The notes under the pieces: model-generated
Databases searched by the model: none
What the model was told of the DNA's origin: nothing
The model's input: the letters and a program-made list of their open reading frames with translations, nothing else
Part shown: piece by piece, positions 22,732 to 34,343 of the stretch
Numbering within the stretch: position 1 is the first letter of the stretch
How the letters are laid out: the number at the start of each line of letters is the position of its first letter
Program-made: the position numbers and the translations under genes
Source of the DNA: Glebionis coronaria
Lineage: Eukaryota; Streptophyta; Magnoliopsida; Asterales; Asteraceae
Assembly: GCA_025667525.1 (NCBI GenBank)
Contig: JANFOE010000051.1
Coordinates: 620,001 to 684,000, forward strand
Direction: 5' to 3'
Length of the DNA: 64,000 nt

Positions 22732-24356
22732 TAATGTACGGATTTTACTAGTTGAAAAATTCGTTTTCTCGGTATCTTCTCGAATTGATTTCCGGTTAAT
22801 TGTGTGAGATTAGTTGTTCTTGGTGAAACAAATATTTTTGGTTTTGGTAAAATAAATGTGCAAGACTTAAAAAATAAATGACGGGAAATTAAAATTACAA
22901 CTAGTTGAAACGTAAACGGTGCAATATTTAAAACGTTAAAAGTAAATGACGAGAATTTAAATGACGTGAAATTAAAATTTAACAAAAAGGTAAATTGACA
23001 ATTAAATAAAAATGCAAAAACGAAATTAAAATGAACTAAAAGTAAAACGAGAAAAATTGACACTTAAGCTAAAACAAAATAGTAAAACAAAACAAAAACA
23101 ACCCATCGGAATACACCCGATCGGAATCCAATCGGAATCCGATCGGAATGTATCCCATTGGAACGGGCATGATCGGAATGTTCAAAAGAGCATGATCGGA
23201 ATATATTCCGATAAGTTTCAATCGGAATGTCAATGAACTAACCAAATCGGAATGTATACAGGATGGCATAATCGGAATAATAGAAAAGGAAACCAATCGG
23301 AAAGAGCAAGTAATCGGAATACATGAAAATAACCCAGATCGGAATCTTTATAAACCCTTTTCCGATCTACTGATCGGAATAAGGGGTGGCAAATCGGAAA
23401 GTGATGATCCGAAAACGGTTTTAACACCTTTTCCGATTTGTGTGTGATCTGAAACTTAAGCAAAGAAAATAAGCTACAATAATAAGCTAATCTCTAAAAC
23501 TAGAACGAATCAATAATGGAAATGGACTTAATCAGCACGAACATCAACTTATCAAACTTAAAATAAACAAACTTTAAAATCGAAACATAAAAAGATGAAC
23601 TTTTTAAGAAACCTTTAAATCAAGTAAGCATTAAGATGAAAATAAGATCAAAGATGAACATGAATAAAAGATAAGCAAAATAAGAAAGCTAGAAGAAGAT
23701 GATTAGAAATAAGAACTTGATTAAAAGAAAAGATTTCAAAATTAAAAGACTTACTTGAATTGAAGAAATTAAAAGTGCATAACATGAAATTAAAATACAA
23801 GAAAGTAATTAACAAGAAATGAAAATGGTGGAAGAGTGGTTTGTCAAGCCACCAACAACTCTAAACAAATGAGGTTGGTTGCTATATATAGGGAGATTAG
23901 GGAGGAGCTTAGGAAGCTTCCTCCCTCTTTCTTCTTTCTCTTAATTGCACACTTAGGTCCTTGATCTTCTTAATCTTTTGTTAATCTTCTTAATACTTGG
24001 ACTTTGTCTTGGGATTTCTTCAAACTCGTCTTGTATTTTCTTCATAAATAAGACTCGAGTTCTTCGGCTTTTTAGTAAACTTCCGTCTTTGAATTTTTCT
24101 TTGATAAATCTTCAGAATTGGTCTTGGACTTCCGTTATTTTTCCACTCTTGATCTTTCGACTTCATCTTTCGTCTTTTTTTCTTCGATAAAAGCCTGTGA
24201 ATGTCGTGTTTTCTACACTTTTCATCTTTTCGTCCTAAATCACAACAAAAATACAAACCACGCATAATTCCGACATAAATGACATAAAATACATGTTTTG
24301 GCTCGGTTATTATTGTAATTAAGTGGTAAAAAGGATGGGTGTTTTCACACCTATCA
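22732..24356 (-). repeat. 3' LTR of element C
   Basis: 1,625 bp. On the + strand it starts TAATGTACGG and ends CACACCTATCA. It contains an ATCGGAAT array at about 23100-23450 and a TATA box (TATATATAGC on the - strand) near 23882. Confidence 0.92.
23100..23450. repeat. ATCGGAAT array in C's LTR
   Basis: About 20 copies of ATCGGAA(T/A) with irregular spacing, at the same LTR position as the TTCGGAA array of A and the CGGAA array of B. The copy in the other LTR is at about 28675-29020. Confidence 0.85.
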
Positions 24357-24371
24357 AATCCCCTACACTTG
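24357..24371 (-). promoter_or_regulatory. Polypurine tract of element C
   Basis: The - strand reads CAAGTGTAGGGGATT directly before the 3' LTR (TGATAGGTG). Confidence 0.8.
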
Positions 24372-26378
24372 ACCATTGCAATGTCCTCATGTAATGCATT
24401 AGTTACAAAGCAAGTTTACACTTTTCATCATAATCAATCCACGTTGGCCTTTATTAAAGAGATAGAAAATTATAAACATTAAAAGTAAAGAAATCAAAAG
24501 CATACCTTTGGTTTTGGGAATGTCGTGAATGATCATCATCCTCAAGTTTTCACTTTCTCCAAACCAAGCTTAAAAACGAGATCATTGTTATTATAAGCTA
24601 GTAAACTAACACGAACTCATGTGGGCCAATTATTCACTTAGACTCCCTTATTCCTAGGGGTATCTCTTATATTTTATTGTTGTCTTGAATGATCACGAGG
24701 ATGCATTTTTGACTTATTTCGATAGTTATTTAGTCCGTAAATAAAGTGAACGATTTAATCAATAGTTAGCTAAAGGACAAAATCTTTTAAAACTGCTTCT
24801 CGGGACCTCATAAAGTTCATATCTTGGCATAACTCGCTTCGCGATTTGAGACCTTTCTCGGACCGATATTTGGCAGCGACTTCATACCTCAAACCTTGAG
24901 AGACGTTCATGAAATTATGGTCTTCTCTTCATAATGGAATTTCTTCACTTGAAGTTTTGAGAGATTCATACTTGGACCACGACTTTTTCATTTTTCTCCA
25001 ATCTTTATTTTGGACTTTGATATACAACGATCCGCCTCCTTTTTGGACTTGGATCTATTTATCCTCATACCTTGCTAGGATCTTTTCGGATAGACTTCTC
25101 CATGATCTTTTGGGGAGTATTTGCTTTTCGTCGTGTGTCTCGATCCTTCATATTGATTTTCGATAAATGATTCTTCACATCACTTTTGGATCTTTAGCAA
25201 CAAAATGTAGCCCTCATGCCTTGTTAGGACCTTTTTGGACTCGCCAATCTTCGCATCCCGCTTCAATAAGTTATGCTTTGGCTATGAACTCTAATCCATA
25301 CCGAGCAACTTTTAAACGATCTTGGGCTAGAAGCTAAGTAACTTTTCAAATCGTACAACCTTATTTATTGCAGATAAATTATTAGCAAGCGAAGGGAGAA
25401 TAGGCTTATAATTAACTCACATAAATTCACGAAAGAATACCGAACTTATAATTGACTTTATCATCTCTCGTCCTCCACAGTTTAAAATCTCAAGGAATGA
25501 GACTCGTGGATGCTTAGCCTATTAAATCAAAGTTTTGGGTTTTCGAGTCATCTATAGGATCTTGCAAACTCTTAGACTTTTTCAAGTTTAGAATTTGCAT
25601 TTTAAAGTTCCCTTGATAAACGACTCTCTAGGATCAATTATAGGAACTTGCGAAAAGTTCTTGTTCTTAACCCGCGAGAGTTAAGACTTTCGCGTTTTAT
25701 AGCTCCCTATATAAAAGCCTAGCAAAACTTGACTTAAACACGTTAAGGATACTAGCTAGAGTAAACTTAGATAAGTAAACTCGGGTTGAGTCAAAAGATT
25801 CACAACATTTGAAAATTAGAACCACTTTATTAAAAATTTATTCTAACAAGGAAAGAAAATAACTATACAAAGGTAAAAACTAATAGGCCAAAATAGATCA
25901 AAAATTTTGAAAAATGTCGAAAAATCAAATTTTCCGGTTAAAATGAGGATAAATACAAGGAAAAGGCCACTTAACTTCGATAGAAGTCCCCCTACACTTA
26001 ATATAAATATTGTCCTCAATGTTTAAGCATGTGGGAGTAAACTCCCCTACACTTAGGACATTGTGCACTTTGTTTAAATCTCGCTAAGAAAGGGACTACT
26101 AAAGAGATTCCTATTTTAATATTGAGAAAATATAAAATAGTGAATCGAAAAGAGTTTAGGATAGAACCGGGAAGAAGGGAACATGGAATCACGGTTCGTC
26201 AAATGTCATCAAGAGTGTGTCTTTGAAGCTCTAATCCCTGCACATGATAAGAAAGAAATCCAGAAACACCACGGGGCTCCCCCCCTACACTTATGGTGAA
26301 AATAGATAGATAATTGGGTTGCCTCCCAAAAAGCGCTTGTTTATGTTAACCGAGTCACGAGCCTGACTCTTCCCCGAA
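24372..26378 (-). other. Conserved ~2-kb 3' noncoding module of element C
   Basis: No coding potential. It is closely similar, block by block, to 55300-57209 of B and (inverted) to parts of 34344-35579 and 48356-49335 of D. Shared blocks include AACGAGATCATTGTTATTAT, CTCCCTTATTCCTAGG and CTGCTTCTCGGGA. Three internal polypurine-like motifs (TAAGTGTAGGGG on the - strand) lie at 25987-26000, 26042-26055 and 26277-26293. Confidence 0.8.
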
Positions 26379-27392
26379 TTAAATGGTCCATGAGGAAGCC
26401 TCGAATGTGATACCGGGATCAAAGACCTTGTCCTCGTTCCCAGTTGACATCAACAAGGGAGAGGCGGGGGGATAAGTCTTGAATGGGAGAAAGGTCCTTT
26501 CAACATACGAGAAGTATGTGAATTCAAGATCCACGGGAGGTGGGGTGGATAAAGTAAGCACATTGTCCTCCCTCAAAGACAATGGAGGCTGAGCAAGCGG
26601 AAAAGCCGTATTGTTATCAATCATAGCATAATCAATGTCACCTCCCGGGTCAAAGCACTCATCCTCCGTGATAGTGGCTAAAGGGGAGGATGAAAGGTGC
26701 TCGAGAGACGGACTTGGGTCAATACTTTCCTGCAGCAAATTATCAAAAATAATGTCCCCCTCCGTGTCATAATCATCAATACCTGGAGGGATGGAGTGGA
26801 TATCGATTTCTTCCAGCAATGGGTCATTATTTTCAACGGGAGGAATAGATGGAGGTAAAGACTTGGAAAGAGAGGGAGAAGTCAACGCTTCGATTTGAGC
26901 AATAAGAAGGTGCACTTTCCGTAATTGATCGCGAAGAAGTACGTCTTCCACCTCATCCACAAGATCATGTTCATCGGTGAACTTCTCGTAAATCGGAGAG
27001 AATAAATCGTCATCACCCGCATCTCCCGGTGGAGATTGAGAAATTTCAAAAGTGAATTTCTCATAGCTTGGAGAAAAATCGACATCATAAGGATCGACCT
27101 CTTCCGTAAGAGCAACGTCGTCCTCAAGCTCCATAGCAGCCGGTATGTCACAAACCTCATCATCCAATACCTTGTCGAGACCAATATCACTAAGCTCATT
27201 CAACGAATCTAGATCCTTAGATGCAGTAGGAACATCGAGAGTAGGAGCAGCAACTTCAGAAGATTGGTTGAAAGTGTAGACATCATCGTCGTCGTCATCA
27301 TCATAATAGATGGGACGAGTCCAGTTAGGAGTGACGTAGTCGGCTAACTCTTCCTTGATAACCTCCACATCTTTAAGAAGCTCATGCAGCAA
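26379..27392 (-). pseudogene. Acidic C-terminal half of element C's ORF
   Basis: 337 residues, very rich in Asp/Glu and Pro/Ser, with no catalytic motif. Landmarks are YDDDDDDDVY, DYDTEGDIIFDNLLQ and, near the end, STGNEDKVFDPGITF, a motif I recall from Athila-linked ORFs in Asteraceae. The frame is open upstream of its first Met (WDRIGEIEHTQGDEQQKLL), and a frameshift near 27455-27470 separates it from the Cys-rich half. D encodes a related segment (GYFDTEGDILFLEDLL). The function is unknown. Confidence 0.7.
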
Positions 27393-27451
27393 CTTTTGTT
27401 GTTCATCGCCCTGAGTATGTTCAATTTCACCAATTCTATCCCACGCTGTAA

Positions 27452-28096
27452 TTAAACATTTGGTGTAGAAAAGAAGGGAAAACGACTAAATTGGCTCAAA
27501 AAGGTGTCGGTGGTTTTCAAAGTTTCGTCCACGTCAAGCAACGGTTGCCTTTCCTGATGCACGTCAGCTCGGAGTTGAGCTATACGTTCTAGAATGCCAT
27601 TCAAAGAAGTGAGTTGTTGATCAAGACTAGTTTGCTGAGAGGATTGATGATTGAGGGTGTGATGTGGGGGCTCAAAATTATAGACACTAGGATGATAGCA
27701 CGGTACTTTCTCAAAGATTTGCGACGGATCACAAAAAGAAGCATCGTGAGGGCCCCCACAAATATAGCACCATGGGTATTGAGAGAAACTTGGTGCCTCT
27801 TGTGGATAGCTATTATCATTTTCATAATTGTACCCCGGTTCTTGCCCGTGTCTATACGGGTATTGAACCGGACACGAAACATGCCAATGAGAATCGCTTC
27901 CACAATAGATGCACGGGGGAACAGGAGGAGGTGGCTTCAAAAAGGACGAATTAATCGAGTTGCACAAAGGACAAAATCCGAATAGGAATTACGTATTGTC
28001 GATATCGTTCCCGCACCGCTCACATGTACACCTTTGACAAGAGTTGTTCCCAGATAATTGTTTCCCACACCGGACGCAATGGACATAAAAATCCAT
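27452..28096 (-). pseudogene. Cys-rich N-terminal half of element C's ORF
   Basis: Begins at ATG 28096 (MDFYVHCVRCGKQL). It contains closely spaced CxxC pairs (CVRC, CQRC, CERC, CPLC), then CIYCGSDSHWHVSC (CX2CX4HX4C) and CYICGGPHDASFC (CX2CX3HX4C, as in Athila Gag). An in-frame TAA at 27989-27991 and a frameshift near 27460 break it. It looks like a multi-zinc-knuckle, Gag-derived nucleic-acid-binding protein; the Gag core domain itself is absent. It starts about 190 bases after the PBS. Confidence 0.7.
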
Positions 28097-28214
28097 AAAG
28101 AAAGATAGATAAGCAAGAAGAATATTTTTGGTGCAAAACTTTGAAAAAGAAATGCTTTTTTATGATTTTTCAAATGTTTTTGGATTTTTGAAAATATTTG
28201 GACACGAAAAATAA

Positions 28215-28230
28215 CGTTCACAAGTGAACG
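28215..28230. promoter_or_regulatory. Leader palindrome of element C
   Basis: CGTTCAC-AA-GTGAACG, perfect 7-bp arms, 55 bases from the PBS. Same element as in A (16199-16213) and B (63018-63032). Confidence 0.55.
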
Positions 28231-28285
28231 GGTCCCAAAAGCCAACGCGTCTCTCACAAAAAACCTTTAATCCTCACGAAAAGAG

Positions 28286-28300
28286 CCGGCAGCGGCGCCA
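28286..28300 (-). promoter_or_regulatory. Primer binding site of element C (tRNA-Asp type)
   Basis: The - strand reads TGGCGCCGCTGCCGG, identical to B. Confidence 0.88.
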
Positions 28301-28303
28301 TTT

Positions 28304-29928
28304 TAATGTACGGATTTTGCTAGTTGAAAAATTTGTTTTCTCGGTATCTTCTCGAATTGATTTCCGGTTAATTGTGTGAGATTAGTTGTTCTTGGTGAAA
28401 CAAATATTTTTGGTTTTGGTAAAATAAATGTGCAAGACTTAAAAAATAAATGACGGGAAATTAAAATTACAACTAGTTGAAACGTAAACGGTGCAATATT
28501 TAAAACGTTAAAAGTAAATGACGAGAATTTAAATGACGTGAAATTAAAATTTAACAAAAAGGTAAATTGACAATTAAATAAAAATGCAAAAACGAAATTA
28601 AAATGAACTAAAAGTAAAACGAGAAAAATTGACACTTAAGCTAAAACAAAATAGTAAAACAAAACAAAAACAACCCATCGGAATACACCCGATCGGAATC
28701 CAATCGGAATCCGATCGGAATGTATCCCATTGGAACGGGCATGATCGGAATGTTCAAAAGAGCATGATCGGAATATATTCCGATAAGTTGCAATCGGAAT
28801 GTCAATGAACTAACCAAATCGGAATGTATACAGGATGGCATAATCGGAATAATAGAAAAGGAAACCAATCGGAAAGAGCAAGTAATCAGAATACATGAAA
28901 ATAACCCAGATCGGAATCTTTATAAACCCTTTTCCGATCTACTGATCGGAATAAGGGGTGGCAAATCGGAAAGTGATGATCGGAAAACGGTTTTAACACC
29001 TTTTCCGATTTGTGTGTGATCCGAAACTTAAGCAAAGAAAATAAGCTACAATAATAAGCTAATCTCTAAAACTAGAACGAATCAATAATGGAAATGGACT
29101 TAATAAGCACGAACATCAACTTATCAAACTTAAAATAAACAAACTTTAAAATCAAAACATAAAAAGATGAACTTTTTAAGAAACCTTTAAATCAAGTAAG
29201 CATTAAGATGAAAATAAGATCAAAGATGAACATGAATCAAAGATAAGCAAAATAAGAAAGGTAGAAGAAGATGATTAGAAATAAGAACTTGATTAAAAGA
29301 AAAGATTTCAAAATTAAAAGACTTACTTGAATTGAAGAAATTAAAAGTGCATAACATGAAATTAAAATACAAGAAAGTAATTAACAAGAAATGAAAATGG
29401 TGGAAGAGTGGTTTGTCAAGCCACCAACAACTCTAAACAAATGAGGTTGGTTGCTATATATAGGGAGATTAGGGAGGAGCTTAGGAAGCTTCCTCCCTCT
29501 TTCTTCTTTCTCTTACTTGCACACTTAGGTCCTTGATCTTCTTAATCTTTTGTTAATCTTCTTAATACTTGGACTTTGTCTTGGGATTTCTTCAAACTCA
29601 TCTTGTATTTTCTTCATAAATAAGACTCGAGTTCTTCGGCTTTTTAGTAAACTTCCGTCTTTGACTTTTTCTTCGATAAATCTTCAGAATTGGTCTTGGA
29701 CTTCCGTTATTTTTCCACTCTTGATCTTTCGACTTCATCTTTCGTCTTTTTTTCTTCGATAAAAGCCCGTGAATGCCGTGTTTTCTCCACTTTTCATCTT
29801 TTCGTCCTAAATCACAACAAAAACACAAACCACGCATAATTCCGACATAAATGACATAAAATACATGTTTTGGCTCGGTTATTATTGTAATTAAGTGGTA
29901 AAAAGGATGGGTGTTTTCACACCTATCA
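28304..29928 (-). repeat. 5' LTR of element C
   Basis: 1,625 bp, same length as the 3' LTR, with about 18-20 single-base differences by eye. TATA box at about 29454-29463 (- strand). Confidence 0.92.
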
Positions 29929-29945
29929 GAGTACATCAAGCAATA

Positions 29946-30104
29946 GTCTAAACACTAAGCACACACGTACTAAGCATAAGCTTTTCCGCAACTAGGATGT
30001 TTAGACTAAGTGATGTACACTTGACCATAATCTAAACACGAAGCACACACGTACTAAGCCTTAGCTTTTCCACAACTTAGATGTTTAGATTATGAGATGC
30101 ACAC
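29946..30104. repeat. Tandem duplication, ~79-bp unit, two copies
   Basis: Both units contain TCTAAACAC-AAGCACACAC, GTACTAAGC, AGCTTTTCC-CAACT and GATGTTTAGA, with several substitutions. Confidence 0.75.
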
Positions 30105-31075
30105 AACATATAAATACATCTATAATAGTAAAGACATAAATGTAAAGGAAAGTACCGACACGATGATTTATAGTGGTTCGGTCACGAAGCTCCTCTTCGC
30201 CCTACTCCACTCCTCGAGTACACCTTACTCGAGAGTTACTTCACTAGTCAACAAACTCCTTAAGGTGGAGAAACCATACACAACGTCACTTATCCAATTT
30301 CCAACTCTAAGCTAAAAGTCGAGTCCTAATCTTAGGTAGGACCAATCTACACAACGTCACCCACTTCACCATTTTACGACACAAGGCTAGATGTCGAGTT
30401 CTAATCGAAAGATAGAACCAATCTTCACGACTCTTCACTTTGAAGCTAAGTGAGAACTTCACACAACACAACTACTAATCACTTTAAAGTTTAGTGAGAA
30501 CTCACAAGACACAACCACATCACTTTAGAGTTTAGTGAGAACTACCAAGACACAACCTAATCTACCCACTAGTTATGTTTTATGGCCCAACATAACAAAC
30601 CTTATGTTTTATGGCCTAAACACATAAACCATATAGATCTAAGCACACAACACTTAGATCTATAACTCTAACACTATATCCAAGTACTAACAAGACTTGG
30701 ATCTACACAACTAACACCTAATCCTAGGATACTCATCACTTGGATCTTCTACCCATACAAACACATCCAAGTGTACCCACAACTTGGATCTTCTACTTAT
30801 ACATAGTAGGAAGACTAAAAACATAACTTAGATCTATATAAGGAGAGATCTTCATCATGTACTGAACCCAACACATCATGATAATGATAGTGTTCTTCTC
30901 TTTGCACTTGAGAGGATGAGGAGATTGAATATTGAATCACATAATAAACAAGATTAATCAAAACTAACTAATCAAGGATCTAAGATGGTTTTTGAAAGAA
31001 ACTGTGCAAAAAGGGTTAAAAGAAAACCTGGAAATGATCCACTATTTATAGGACAACATTGCAACGGTAAAAAAC

Positions 31076-31129
31076 ACCCGCGGTTCCTTATCTCTACCCG
31101 TGGTACCTTATCAATAAGGAACCGCGGGT
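31076..31129. repeat. 16-bp perfect hairpin with a competing second arm
   Basis: Arm 31076-31091 (ACCCGCGGTTCCTTAT) pairs perfectly with 31114-31129. An alternative left arm at 31096-31111 (ACCCGTGGTACCTTAT) pairs with the same right arm at 14 of 16 positions, leaving a CA loop. Confidence 0.85.
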
Positions 31130-31781
31130 TCCTTTAAGGAACCTCCGCGTCGGAGTCCGTGCAAATTTGTCCTTTAGTGGGGATATGCCATCTGGGGTAG
31201 TTTATACCCTCAAAGGATATTCCTTTGGCATATGGAATATGCCAAATTCAAATTTCCATTTTCTTTTTAATAAAACATTTTCTTAAAAATAAAGTTAATT
31301 AAAATCTTTTGTCACATTTGATTAAAATGTGAGTTTTAAGAAAATATTAATCCTTGATCACTTAGTTATGTTAATGACATGTTTGTACATACCTTGAGTG
31401 ATTCATGCCGAATGCGGTCTTGGAGGTGTCGAGAGAAGTATACAAATGTATTCTTGAGTGATTACGAGTACCTTTTTACATAATGTATTGCGAATTATAC
31501 GTTTGTCATCAACAAAACACAAAGAGATTATATCGACAAAGCATCGTAATGTTTGCACTAACAAAATAAATAAAAAGCACAATAGATAAATACTACGAAA
31601 TATTTGATCTAGACAGAGAAGTCACTGTGTGGGGGTATAAGGAGAGTGTATTTAACATTCAAAAGGAGAAGGCTCTTAAGTGCTTCGTGCCGCCTCATTC
31701 CTCCGCTCCCTTGTGATTCTTTTGAAGGTGAGAGTAGCTAGTGATGTGCCACTCAAGTAGTATTACATATATAGATATTTT

Positions 31782-32640
31782 TTGTGGATATTAATTATTG
31801 AACCTCGATCGGGTAACCAATCCCTTTCAAAGTCATCAAGGGCAATCCCCTTATTCCTCGGTTTTACTTGCACACGCACGTTTGCAAACATACCACTTGG
31901 TGTATCATATTCTTCTACGAAGAAGAATAATAATACCGTGACGAGTCAAGCCGATCCCGAGTATCGTGCTTTTTACATGGCTATGGATGATCGATCGATA
32001 ATTGAGGAGTTGCAGTTTCATGACGAGGGATGTCTCGACGGTGCGATCGTGATACCGGATATCACGCGTGATTATTTTGAGCTTAATCTGGATTTGATTA
32101 AGTTGATATCCGGTCGTCCTTTTTACGGATTTGAGGACAACGATCATTACGCTCATATCCATCATTTTCTTTCATACGCCAATACCGTCAAATACACCAA
32201 TGTGACACAAGACATTATTTATTTACGCCTTTTTCCTTTTTCCCTTGATGAAGCAGCCCGGATTTGGCTAGAAAAGGAACCCCCACGATCTATTTTTACA
32301 TGGGCTAATCTTGAGTCAAAGTTCTTAAATCAATTTTACCCTTATGCTAAAACGAGAAAAATTCGGTTGGAAATTACTAATTTTCAAGAGTATAATAATG
32401 AAACGTTTATCGAGGTTTGGGAAAGATTTAAGGATTTAGTACGTAGTTATCCTCATCATGGATTTTCAGCCTTGCATTTTATTGATTCGTTTTACAACGG
32501 TTGACCCAATACGGTCAAGAGTCTCTTAACACGGCTACAAGCGGGAATCTATACTCTCGGAGTACTTGTGAGGCTTTTATGATTATTGAGAACAATTCTT
32601 AAGTATGGAGCAAGGTCGAAGTATCCGGTAACACGGTTAT
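31782..32640 (+). pseudogene. gag: Gag core of element D
   Basis: From about 31977 the frame encodes a Gag core parallel to B's: DDRSIIEELQ, GAIVIPDITRDYFELN, LRLFPFSLDEAARIWLEKEP, FTWANLESKFLNQFYP, VWERFKDLVRSYPHHGF and FIDSFYNG. At about 32500 the frame shifts; the continuation in another frame (LTQYGQESLNTATSGNL, then MIIENNS and a TAA) still matches the next stretch of B's Gag. The first ~65 codons have no counterpart in B. No zinc knuckle remains. Confidence 0.82.
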
Positions 32641-34343
32641 CATTAGGAGTGGCCCTCTTTTCTCATATACTCCGAGAGTTAGTGATGAGCCATTTATTGA
32701 TTCAGATGACCCCATTTTAGATGATTCTTCTAGTCCCCTTTCTCATGTGACTAGTGACTCTTCTCCTCCGGATTTTGAGGAAGAAGTAGTTATTGAGCAA
32801 CTCACGGTTGAGTTGACTCCCGACCCACCATAGATTAATGAAGGGTGTTATGCGGATTTTCAAAATCAAGGCTTTCCAATTCAAGAAGATTTTCAAAATC
32901 ATAACAATTTTCAAAGTAATAATCAAGGGGATTTTCAAATTCAACCTTCACAAATGGATGAAATAGTTGAAATATTTGAGGAACAAAAGAGGATGATAAA
33001 TGACCTTCATGAAGAAAATCAGTGTCTTAAATATCAACTTTTAGAAGCTTTGAGAGCTCATGTTGAGGCTAACACCATTACTAGTAGTGATGTTCCCACT
33101 GTGGATCCTTCTATCTCTCCGTCAGTAAAGGAGAGACAAGGCCTGGAGATTATCATGAGTTTTACTCCACCTCCGGTCTTGACACCTACAAATACATTTA
33201 GCTCTCCTCCTTCTTTACCTTTTGAGTAAATTCCCGAGATTATACTTGAGCCTACATTACCCATTGATGACCCCATTCCTTTTATGACTCCTTTACCTAC
33301 TCCTCCAAATGATTTTATGCTTTCTTCAAATTCTCTTAGTAAGATATGTTCTGATAAACCATTTTTTGAGGAGTATAAAGAACTTTATAATGAGTCCATA
33401 GAAGAACCCTTAATTGATCATACACCTAAGGCGTTTGTGGAGTTGGTTTTTAATGAGGAGAACCCTATACTCTTAGAGATTGCTATCATCTTATTTAAGG
33501 AGCCTTTAGAAGAATCTAATTTGGATGGTTCTACTCATAGCCATTATCCGGATATGGATGAGTTATCTTGTGATTCCAACTATACTTTTAATTCTTCTTC
33601 GGGATCGGATGAGGATGACTCTCCTATTTTACAAAACCGACTTTTGAAAAACATGATAATGATACTAATGATTTTTTTGGATCCTTTACTCCTTAGTGAT
33701 GATTTTTATACCCCGAGTGTTGAGAAATTCCATCACGAGGATTCTTTTTATGATCACGTGTTATTGGTTTTCTCCGATGAGCTTCATTGTGATCATAGTA
33801 TTGATGAGAGGGAAATAGTGTTTTAAACTTGTTATTGATATTTGTTTTGAAAACTCGGATATTGACAAGTTCACATTTGCCTCTTCACTAATTACTTTTG
33901 ATTCTACTATCGATTTTCTTCTACATATCACTTTTAGTGATGATGATGGTTCTCTCATTCCCGAGATCGATGAGTTTCTTGATATTGACACACCCGTGGA
34001 GTACATATCCGGGTATTTTGACACGGAGGGAGATATACTTTTTCTAGAGGATTTATTACACGATGATACTATACCTTGTCTCCCTCTCGTCCCACCTATT
34101 CATAATGCTATAGAGAACAAAGACCTAAGGGTTCCCACTATTAGTGTTTTGACACCTACTTTTTCATCCCCGATGTCTCTTGTTGATTTCACATTTGAGG
34201 ATGATTATTTTATGGTTGACAACGAGTTGTCTTGCTATTTTCCAATAGAGGGAACGGTATTTGATCTGGGTATACACATGTTTGAGCAATCTAAGTATCT
34301 TGCTAATGAAATTAAAGGAAAACTTTTTACATACCCGAGATAA
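32641..34343 (+). pseudogene. Acidic spacer ORF of element D, fragmented
   Basis: Three pieces in two frames (32641-33229, 33230-33826, 33830-34343), separated by stops and a frameshift. They are rich in Asp/Glu/Ser/Pro. MDEIVEIFEEQKRMINDLHE plus ENQCLKYQLLEALRAH (about 32954-33060) is a likely coiled coil. GYFDTEGDILFLEDLLHDD matches DYDTEGDIIFDNLLQ of element C. The place between gag and the 3' noncoding module is where pol sits in B. The function is unknown. Confidence 0.65.

Larger units (their letters stand above)
22732..29928 (-). mobile_element. Non-autonomous Athila-like element C
   Basis: 7,197 bp with two 1,625-bp LTRs about 1% different by hand count, tRNA-Asp-type PBS at 28286-28300 and a purine tract at 24357-24371. 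Flanks AAGTA (22727-22731) and GAGTA (29929-29933) give a 5-bp target duplication with one mismatch if the LTR begins TAATGTACGG. Between the LTRs are a broken Cys-rich/acidic ORF and ~2 kb noncoding. No protease, RT, RNase H or integrase is present. It is probably inserted in the LTR of G. Confidence 0.88.
29929..31780. other. LTR-like remnant, probably continuation of G
   Basis: No gene recognised. It holds a ~79-bp tandem duplication (29946-30104), a TATA-type box on the - strand (CTATAAATAG, 31042-31051) and, 25 bases further, a 16-bp perfect hairpin of the same family as in G's LTR. Its right boundary with element D is not defined. The last ~300 bases before D's gag match nothing else here. 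Confidence 0.4.
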
